The notes under the pieces: model-generated
The model's database searches: none
Told to the model about the DNA's origin: nothing
What the model saw: only the letters and a program-made list of their open reading frames with translations
Part shown: positions 58,073 to 64,000 of the stretch, piece after piece
Layout: every line of letters starts with the position of its first letter
Numbering within the stretch: position 1 is the stretch's first letter
From: Inquilinus sp. Marseille-Q2685
GTDB lineage: Bacteria > Pseudomonadota > Alphaproteobacteria > DSM-16000 > Inquilinaceae
Assembly (NCBI RefSeq): GCF_916619195.1
Contig: NZ_CAKAKL010000001.1
Coordinates: 186,001-250,000 of the forward strand
Length of the DNA: 64,000 nt
Reading direction: 5' to 3'
Made by a program: the position numbers and the translations under genes

Positions 58073-58147
58073 CGGCCGGTCCTCCCGGTTGCGACTGCGG
58101 GCGTTTCAACAACCGGTTATCGAAGCGGTCAGTTCCGTCGCCGGCCG

Positions 58148-58774
58148 TCAGCCCCGGCTTTCGTGCCGGGCGCAGAATTCCTCGGCGTCGAGCGTCCGGA
58201 AGTCCTGCAGCGCCGCGCGCAGCCGGTCATGCGGCCAGTCCCACCAGGCCAGGGCCATGAGGCGCGCCTCCACCGCCTCGGTCACCCGGCGGCGGATCGG
58301 CCGGGCCGGGCTGCCGGCGACGATGGTGTAGGGGGCCACGTCGCGGGTCACGACGGCGCCGGCGCCGATCACCGCCCCGGTGCCGACGGTGACACCGGGC
58401 AGCACGATGGCGCCGTGGCCGATCCAGACATCATGGCCGATCGCCACCCGGTGGTCGCGGCGCCAGGCGAAGAAGTCGGTGTCGTCGGTGTCCGCCAGGC
58501 CATAGGCGGCGGAGCGGTAGGTGAAGTGGTGCTGGGTCGCCCGCCAGGTCGGGTGGTTGGGGGCGTTCAGCCGGGTGTAGGCGGCGATCGAGCAGAACCT
58601 GCCGATCTCGACGCACCAGGCCATCGACCCGTCCATCAGGTAGCTGTAGTCGCCGAGCGCGACCTCGTTCAGCACGGCATGGGCACCGATCTCGGTGTAG
58701 AGGCCGAGACGGCAGGACGAGACCCGGGCGGTCGGGTCGATCAGGGGCTCGGGGCCCAGGGTCTTGGTGCTCAT
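58148..58774 (-). CDS. Hexapeptide-repeat acetyltransferase (phosphonate-cluster type)
   Basis: 208 residues. Left-handed beta-helix repeats run from IDPTARVSSCRLG to VGTGAVIGAGAVVTRDV. NAPNHPTWRATQHHFTYRSA and HDVWIGHGAIVLPG with WWDWPHDRL near the end are the wording of the DapH-like transferase usually found inside phn (carbon-phosphorus lyase) clusters. No phn gene is in the window. GGAGAA five bases before the ATG at 58774 sets the start. Confidence 0.85.
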   Translation of the reverse strand: MSTKTLGPEPLIDPTARVSSCRLGLYTEIGAHAVLNEVALGDYSYLMDGSMAWCVEIGRFCSIAAYTRLNAPNHPTWRATQHHFTYRSAAYGLADTDDTDFFAWRRDHRVAIGHDVWIGHGAIVLPGVTVGTGAVIGAGAVVTRDVAPYTIVAGSPARPIRRRVTEAVEARLMALAWWDWPHDRLRAALQDFRTLDAEEFCARHESRG

Positions 58775-58931
58775 CGGGTTCTCCGGGCGAGGCTCGTATA
58801 GAGGTCTAGACAAGTTCGATGACGGTTCTGCTGTCGCCCGGATGACGATCGTCCTTGCCGCTGCCGCTTGTGCCGCGCCGCGGACCCGCTAGGCTGCGCC
58901 GCGTCCGGACAGTGTCCCCTCGGCTGCGTGA

Positions 58932-59819
58932 ATGCCCGCTTCCTCCCATCTCGGCCTGCCGCCGCTCAACGCCCTGGTCGTGTTCGAGGCGGCGGCCCGG
59001 CTGGCCAATTTCTCCCGCGCCGGGGCCGAGCTGGGCCTGACCCAGAGCGCGGTCAGCCGCCAGATCCTGAAGCTCGAGGCCTTCATCGGCGGCAAGCTGT
59101 TCCAGCGCACCCCGTCCGGCGTCAGCCTGACGCCGCTGGGCGAGAGCTATGTCGCCGAGATCCGCCGCATCCTCGGCGACCTGGTGGCGGTGACGCACGG
59201 CGTCCGCGGCTCGGCCGGGCCGCGCCAAGTGACCTTGGCCTGCTCGCACGGCATTGCTGACCTCTGGCTGATGCCGCGGCTGCAGGCGCTGGACGCCGCC
59301 CTGCCGGGGATCGAGCTGCGCCTCAGGGTGACCGACGACGTCCAGCATCTGCGGCTCGACGAGTTCGACCTCGCCATCTTCTACCGGCGCGAACGGCCGA
59401 CCGGCGTGGCGCTGCATGTGCTGGGCACCGAGGACGTCGTGCCGGTCGCGGCGCCGGGCCGGCCGGGGCTGCAGGACGACCCGGCGCCGACGCTGCTGGC
59501 GATCGAGGATTCGCTGCGCGAATGGACGGACTGGCCGCACTGGTTCGGCGCGGCGTCCATGACGATACCCGCGAAGGCGAGGTTCTGGCGGCTCGGCTCC
59601 TACGCCCTGGCGGTGCAGGCGGCGTCGCAGGGCCTGGGCACGGCGCTGGGCTGGACCTGGCTGCTGCGCGACCAGCTGGCCTCGGGCGCGCTGGTGCCGG
59701 CGCATGGCTTCCACTTGCGCTCGGAAGGGTCGTTCTACCTGATGCGGCCGCTGGACCGGCATGTCCGCCGGGTGGTGCGCCAGGCCATGGACTGGCTGGT
59801 CGCCAGCAACGCCGGCTAG
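58932..59819 (+). CDS. LysR-family transcriptional regulator
   Basis: 295 residues. The helix-turn-helix is in LANFSRAGAELGLTQSAVSR followed by QILKLEAFIGGKLF. The effector domain begins around VTLACSHGIADLWLMPRL. This is the GcvA-like subgroup. It is divergent from the hexapeptide transferase, 157 bases away, and overlaps the CBU_0592-type gene tail to tail by 4 bases. The target is not evident. Confidence 0.88.
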   Translation: MPASSHLGLPPLNALVVFEAAARLANFSRAGAELGLTQSAVSRQILKLEAFIGGKLFQRTPSGVSLTPLGESYVAEIRRILGDLVAVTHGVRGSAGPRQVTLACSHGIADLWLMPRLQALDAALPGIELRLRVTDDVQHLRLDEFDLAIFYRRERPTGVALHVLGTEDVVPVAAPGRPGLQDDPAPTLLAIEDSLREWTDWPHWFGAASMTIPAKARFWRLGSYALAVQAASQGLGTALGWTWLLRDQLASGALVPAHGFHLRSEGSFYLMRPLDRHVRRVVRQAMDWLVASNAG

Positions 59820-60079
59820 GCGCTAGGCGTCGCCGGCCGCGCCCGCATCCGCCGGGCCTTCACCATGCCGATGATGGTGAACAGCATCCAGAAGGCCTGG
59901 GCCACGAAGGAGGCCAGGTTGAAGCTCCACAGCAGCGAATACATCACCAGCACGCCCCCGACGATGTTCAGCAAGGCGTAGCGCCAATCCGTGATCGTGA
60001 GGACCTGCAGCTGCGCCAGGGCGTAGGCGTGCAGATAGGCCAGAACACCGACAAGGCCAACCACATCCGGCAGACTCAC
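59816..60079 (-). CDS. CBU_0592-family small membrane protein
   Basis: 87 residues with three hydrophobic segments (VVGLVGVLAYLHAYAL, ALLNIVGGVLVMYSLL, FVAQAFWMLFTIIGMV). The pattern and length fit the uncharacterised CBU_0592-type membrane family. The function is unknown. It is convergent with the LysR gene. The 208 bases to its right form the promoter region of the peptide importer. Confidence 0.78.
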   Translation of the reverse strand: MSLPDVVGLVGVLAYLHAYALAQLQVLTITDWRYALLNIVGGVLVMYSLLWSFNLASFVAQAFWMLFTIIGMVKARRMRARPATPSA

Positions 60080-60287
60080 GATTCGACCTCGGGGCAGCGA
60101 AGGCGCCCTGCATAGGTGGCGGCCGGACGAAGCGGCATCGATTCTTGCTCATGGGGTCATGCCCAAAAATCATGTCCGACTTATTGCCGTCTTCCACTAG
60201 GGTCCGGCCGCTCAAGGCAGCGCGACGCAACGGCTGCTGCACCGGGCGTCCTCGAACGCCCACCCACCCGGACAACAGGGATCGGTC

Positions 60288-61850
60288 ATGACACGCAGGG
60301 ACTTCCCGCAACTCGAAACCACGCGCCGCGGCCTGCTGCTGGGCGCCGCCGGCTTCGGCCTCGCGACCGCATCGGGCGGCTTCGGCCGCGCCCTGGCCCA
60401 GGAGACGCCGCGCAAGGGCGGCGTGCTGAAGCTGGGCATGGGCGGCGGAAGCACCACCGACACGCTCGACCCGCGGGTGATGACCGACTGGGTGCCGCTG
60501 AACCAGGCTTTCATGCTGATGAACGGGCTGGTCGAGATCGACCGGAACAACCAGGCGGTGCCGGAGCTGCTGGAGAGCTGGGAGGCCAAGCCCGGCGCGG
60601 CCGAATGGGTGTTCACCCTGCGCCAGGGCGTGACCTTCCACAACGGCAAGGCGCTGACGGTCGAGGACGTGATCTACTCGATCAACCTGCATCGCGGCGA
60701 GACCACCTCCGCCGCCCGCGCCATCGCCGAGCAGATCAAGGACGTCCGCAAGCTCTCCGACCGCCAGATCGCGATCGAGCTGACCGGCGGCAACGCCGAC
60801 CTGCCGTATCTCCTGTCCGACTACCACTTCCTGGTGGTGCCGGAAGGCTTCACCGACTGGTCGAAGCCGGTCGGCACCGGCCCCTTCGTTTATGAGAGCT
60901 ACGAGCCCGGCGTGCGCTCGCGCTTCACCCGCAACCCGAACTACTGGAAGCCGGGCTGCGCCAATGTCGATGCGGTCGAGGTGATCGTCATCAACGACGT
61001 CGCCGCCCGCACCAACGCGCTGATGTCGGGCCAGGTCCACGCCATCAACCGGCTGGACTTCAAGACGGTCGACCTGCTGAAGCGCAACCCGAAGCTGCAG
61101 ATCGTGCAGTCGGCCGGCGGCCAGCACTTCACGTTCCTGATGGACTGCACCAAGGCGCCGTTCTCCGACGTCAATGTTCGCCTTGCGATCAAGCACGCGA
61201 TCGACCGCGAGCAGCTGCTGAAGGTGGCGCTGCGCGGCTATGGCCAGCTCGGCAACGACCACCCGATCCCGCGCACCGACCGCTTCTTCAACAGCGAGCT
61301 GCCGCAGCGCGCCTACGATCCCGACAAGGCGAAGCACTATCTGCAGCAGGCCGGGCTGTCGGACCTGAAGGTCGAGCTGTCGGCCTCCGACGCCGCCTTC
61401 GGCGGCGCGGTCGACGCCGCCGCCATCTTCCGTACCGCCGCGGCCAAGGCCGGGATCGACGTCTCGATCAAGCGCGAATCCCCGGACGGCTACTGGGAGA
61501 AGGTGTGGATGCAGGCGCCGTTCTGCATGGCCTATTGGGGCGGCCGCCCGACCGCGGACCAGATGCTGTCCATCGCCTATGCCTCCGACGCCAAGTGGAA
61601 CGACACCCATTGGAAGAGCGAGCAGTTTGACAAGCTGCTGCTGGAGGCGCGGGCGCTGCTGGATGACGCCAAGCGCAAGGAGATCTACTGGACGCTGCAG
61701 GAGATGATCTCGAACGACGGTGGCGCCATGATCCCGATGTTCGGCGACTATCTGGACGGCGTGTCGACCCAGGTGCAGGGCGTCACCCCGCACCCGATGT
61801 TCAACTTCATGGGCGGGCGGCTGGCGGAGCGCGTCTGGTTGGCGGCGTGA
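60288..61850 (+). CDS. Dipeptide/oligopeptide ABC transporter, substrate-binding protein (family 5)
   Basis: 520 residues. A twin-arginine signal (TTRRGLLLGAAGFGLA) is at the N-terminus. The SBP family 5 core includes LDPRVMTDWVPLNQAFMLMN, VTFHNGKALTVEDVIYSI, VGTGPFVYESYEPG and DVNVRLAIKHAIDREQLL. It would bind a peptide, or another family-5 ligand such as an opine or glycoside, in the periplasm. It overlaps the first permease by one base (TGATG) and heads the operon running off the window. Confidence 0.93.
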   Translation: MTRRDFPQLETTRRGLLLGAAGFGLATASGGFGRALAQETPRKGGVLKLGMGGGSTTDTLDPRVMTDWVPLNQAFMLMNGLVEIDRNNQAVPELLESWEAKPGAAEWVFTLRQGVTFHNGKALTVEDVIYSINLHRGETTSAARAIAEQIKDVRKLSDRQIAIELTGGNADLPYLLSDYHFLVVPEGFTDWSKPVGTGPFVYESYEPGVRSRFTRNPNYWKPGCANVDAVEVIVINDVAARTNALMSGQVHAINRLDFKTVDLLKRNPKLQIVQSAGGQHFTFLMDCTKAPFSDVNVRLAIKHAIDREQLLKVALRGYGQLGNDHPIPRTDRFFNSELPQRAYDPDKAKHYLQQAGLSDLKVELSASDAAFGGAVDAAAIFRTAAAKAGIDVSIKRESPDGYWEKVWMQAPFCMAYWGGRPTADQMLSIAYASDAKWNDTHWKSEQFDKLLLEARALLDDAKRKEIYWTLQEMISNDGGAMIPMFGDYLDGVSTQVQGVTPHPMFNFMGGRLAERVWLAA

Positions 61851-62797
61851 TGGCGCCGCTGATCCTCAAACGGATCGGGCTGGGCGTCTTCACCCTGTGG
61901 CTGGTGTCGGTGCTGGTCTTCGCCGGCACCCAGTTGCTGCCCGGCGACGTCGCCTCGGCCATCCTCGGCCAGTCGGCGACGCCGGAGGCGCTGGCCGAGC
62001 TGCGTCACAGCCTGGGGCTGGAGCAGCCGGCGCTGCTCCGCTACGGCCAGTGGCTGTGGGGCTTCGTCCAAGGCGATCTCGGCCAATCCCTCGCCAGTCA
62101 GCAGCCGGTGGCCGACCTGCTATGGCCGCGCTTCTGGAACACCATGTTCCTGGCCGCCTATGCCGCGGTGATCGGCGTGCCGCTGGCGGTGGGCCTCGGC
62201 ATCCTGACCGCGGTGCGCCGCGGCGGGGTGTTCGATCGGGCGGTGAACATCCTGGCGCTCGGCACCGTGTCGCTGCCGGAATACTTCCTCGGTCTGGTGC
62301 TGATCCTGGTGCTGGCGGTGCAGAACCCGGTCTTCCCCAGCCTGGCCGACGTCTATCCCGGCATGGGCTTCGCCGAGCGGCTGGACGCGACCACGCTGCC
62401 GATGCTGACCCTACTGCTGGTCACCGTCGCCCAGATCATGCGCATGACCCGCACGGCGGTGCTGGCGGTGATGGATTCGGCCTATGTCGAGACCGCCTAT
62501 CTCAAGGGCCTGCTGACCGGCCGGGTGGTGCTGCGCCACGCTTTGCCGAACGCGGCCGCCCCGGTGGTCAACGTCGTCGCCTTCAACATCGCCTACCTGA
62601 TCACCGGCGTGGTGCTGGTCGAGGCGGTGTTCAACTACAACGGACTCGGCCGGTTCATGGTCGACGCGGTGGCCAAGCGCGACCTGCCGATGGTGCAGGC
62701 CTGCGCCATGGTGTTCGGCGCCGCCTACGTCATCCTGAACATGGTCGCCGACATCGCCGCCATCGCGCTGAACCCGCGCCTGCGGCACCCCCGGTAG
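61850..62797 (+). CDS. Dipeptide-type ABC transporter permease, DppB-like
   Basis: 315 residues with six hydrophobic helices. The first helix LILKRIGLGVFTLWLVSVLV and the loop ETAYLKGLLTGRVVLRHALP (EAA motif) are those of DppB permeases. The ATG at 61850 overlaps the preceding stop; a GTG three bases earlier is less likely. It is 4 bases from the next permease. Confidence 0.93.
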   Translation: MAPLILKRIGLGVFTLWLVSVLVFAGTQLLPGDVASAILGQSATPEALAELRHSLGLEQPALLRYGQWLWGFVQGDLGQSLASQQPVADLLWPRFWNTMFLAAYAAVIGVPLAVGLGILTAVRRGGVFDRAVNILALGTVSLPEYFLGLVLILVLAVQNPVFPSLADVYPGMGFAERLDATTLPMLTLLLVTVAQIMRMTRTAVLAVMDSAYVETAYLKGLLTGRVVLRHALPNAAAPVVNVVAFNIAYLITGVVLVEAVFNYNGLGRFMVDAVAKRDLPMVQACAMVFGAAYVILNMVADIAAIALNPRLRHPR

Positions 62798-62801
62798 ACC
62801 C

Positions 62802-63617
62802 ATGAGACGCATCCCGCTCACGGCCTGGATCGGCCTGGCGATCATCGCCCTCAACCTCGCCGCGCTGCTGTTCGGGCCGTGGCTCGCCCCGTTCGGCGAG
62901 GAGGACATCCTCGGCGGCCCGTTCGACCCCGCCACCGCGCTGAACTGGTTCGGCCTGGACCAGAACGGCCGCGACATGCTCTCGCGCCTGCTCTACGGCG
63001 CGCAGATGTCGATCGGCGTGTCGCTGGCGGCCTCGCTGCTGTCCTTCGCCGTCGGCTTGCCGCTCGGCTTCCTCGCCGCCCTGCGCTGCGGCTGGGTCGA
63101 CACGGTGCTGTCGCGGCTGGTCGACACCATCATGTGCATCCCCGTGCTGATCTCGGCCCTGGTGGTGCTGCAGGCGCTCGGCTCCTCGCTGCCGGTGCTG
63201 ATCGTGACCATCGCGCTGCTGGATTCGACCCGCGTCTTCCGCCTGGCCCGGATCCTGGGACAGGGGATCAACGTCATGGAATATGCCGAGGCGGCGCGGC
63301 TGCGCGGCGAAGGCGCCTGGTGGCTGATCCGCAGGGAGATCCTGCCGAACGCGGCCGCGCCGCTGATCGCCGAGTTCGGCATGCGCTTCTGCTTCACCTT
63401 CCTGTTCGTCGCCGGCCTGTCCTTCCTCGGCCTGGGCATCCAGCCGCCCTATGCCGATTGGGGCGGCATGGTGAAGGACAACCAGCAGGGCATCCTCTAC
63501 GGCCTTTACGCGCCGCTGTACCCGGCCGCGGCCATCGCGCTGCTGACCATCGGCGTCAACCTGGTGGTCGACTGGCTGCTGGCCGGCCGCAGCCGGCCGC
63601 AGGGAGAGGGACGATGA
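62802..63617 (+). CDS. Dipeptide-type ABC transporter permease, DppC-like
   Basis: 271 residues with about six helices. LNWFGLDQNGRDMLSRLLYG is the typical DppC sequence and EYAEAARLRGEGAWWLIRRE carries the EAA coupling loop. It overlaps the ATPase start by 4 bases (ATGA). Confidence 0.93.
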   Translation: MRRIPLTAWIGLAIIALNLAALLFGPWLAPFGEEDILGGPFDPATALNWFGLDQNGRDMLSRLLYGAQMSIGVSLAASLLSFAVGLPLGFLAALRCGWVDTVLSRLVDTIMCIPVLISALVVLQALGSSLPVLIVTIALLDSTRVFRLARILGQGINVMEYAEAARLRGEGAWWLIRREILPNAAAPLIAEFGMRFCFTFLFVAGLSFLGLGIQPPYADWGGMVKDNQQGILYGLYAPLYPAAAIALLTIGVNLVVDWLLAGRSRPQGEGR

Positions 63618-64000
63618 GCGACATCCTCACCATCCGCGGCCTCAGGGTCGAGGCGCCGGACGGCACGGTCCTGGTACACGGCATCGACCTCGACCTGAGG
63701 AAGGGCGAGGTGCTGGGCCTGATCGGCGAATCCGGCGCCGGCAAGTCGACCATCGGCTTGGCCGCCATGGGCTGGGGCCGCGGCGGCTGCCGCATCGCCG
63801 GCGGCACCGTGGCGATCGGCGGCCAGACAGTGACGGGAGAGAGTTCGGCGAGCCGCGCCCGGCTGCGGGGCGCCCGCATCGCCTATGTGGCGCAAAGCGC
63901 GGCGGCGGCGTTCAATCCGGCACTCACCATCGGCCGCCAGGTGCTGGAGGGGCCACGCCATCACCGGGTGATGGGCCAGGCCGAAGCGCGCGCCTGGATG
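63614..64000 (+). CDS. Dipeptide-type ABC transporter ATP-binding protein (partial)
   Basis: The first 129 codons are in the window; the rest is beyond the right edge. Walker A is LIGESGAGKSTIGLAAMGWG, and the Q-loop region reads IAYVAQSAAAAFNPALTIG, both typical of DppD/OppD ATPases. The signature and Walker B are not visible. A fused double ATPase is possible, since the end is not seen. Confidence 0.9.
   Translation, partial: MSDILTIRGLRVEAPDGTVLVHGIDLDLRKGEVLGLIGESGAGKSTIGLAAMGWGRGGCRIAGGTVAIGGQTVTGESSASRARLRGARIAYVAQSAAAAFNPALTIGRQVLEGPRHHRVMGQAEARAWM

Overview
The window is 64 kb of very GC-rich chromosome from an alphaproteobacterium. The gene order nuoG-N, birA, coaX, rnj, mce, DUF1467, proS, lolCDE, dnaE is typical of the class, and the mix of families would fit a Rhodospirillales-type soil or plant-associated organism. 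That placement is inferred from gene content. No rRNA, tRNA, CRISPR array, intact transposase or phage gene was found.

1-12.2 kb: core metabolism. The distal half of the complex I operon (end of nuoG to nuoN) runs straight into biotin ligase, type III pantothenate kinase, RNase J and methylmalonyl-CoA epimerase, with tiny gaps or overlaps. DUF1467 and a 3-methyladenine DNA glycosylase follow. 12.2-15.3 kb: an interruption of the usual DUF1467-proS neighbourhood. It holds a small membrane-anchored protein, a 645-bp stretch without a recognised gene that carries a strong minus-strand terminator, and an unrecognised multi-pass membrane protein with visibly lower GC. 15.4-23.6 kb: prolyl-tRNA synthetase, a lolC-lolD-lolC' lipoprotein-release operon with two near-identical-ended permeases, and DNA polymerase III alpha.

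23.6-33.9 kb: a MazEF pair, a split chromate transporter, a complete queuosine block (precursor transporter, queA, tgt, queF, queG), an RsmB-type RNA methyltransferase, a GNAT protein, a DUF1294 protein and GMP synthase. 33.9-46 kb: accessory genes, including a frameshifted gene resembling fluorescence-recovery-protein-like proteins, a VapBC-type pair, AraC and LysR regulators, a cupin, an arginase-fold enzyme, an MFS transporter and small redox proteins. It also has an operon joining a mercuric-reductase-like flavoprotein, an acyl-carrier-like protein lacking its serine, and a GNAT enzyme. Two copies of an 84/85-bp palindromic repeat flank this section.

46-64 kb: a 33-residue lysine-rich protein, MeaB GTPase, and a fatty-acid desaturase divergent from an ArsR-type repressor with a clear pair of palindromic operators. 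Next come decayed gene pieces (IclR, MFS, DUF4241), an Atm1-type ABC exporter, and an L,D-transpeptidase with a MepK-like peptidase. A phosphoesterase/nucleotidyltransferase pair follows, where the second gene appears to start at ATT. The window ends in a dipeptide/oligopeptide ABC importer that runs off the right edge.

Small genes under about 60 codons were found by hand reading of regions with strong ribosome binding sites, so others may remain.
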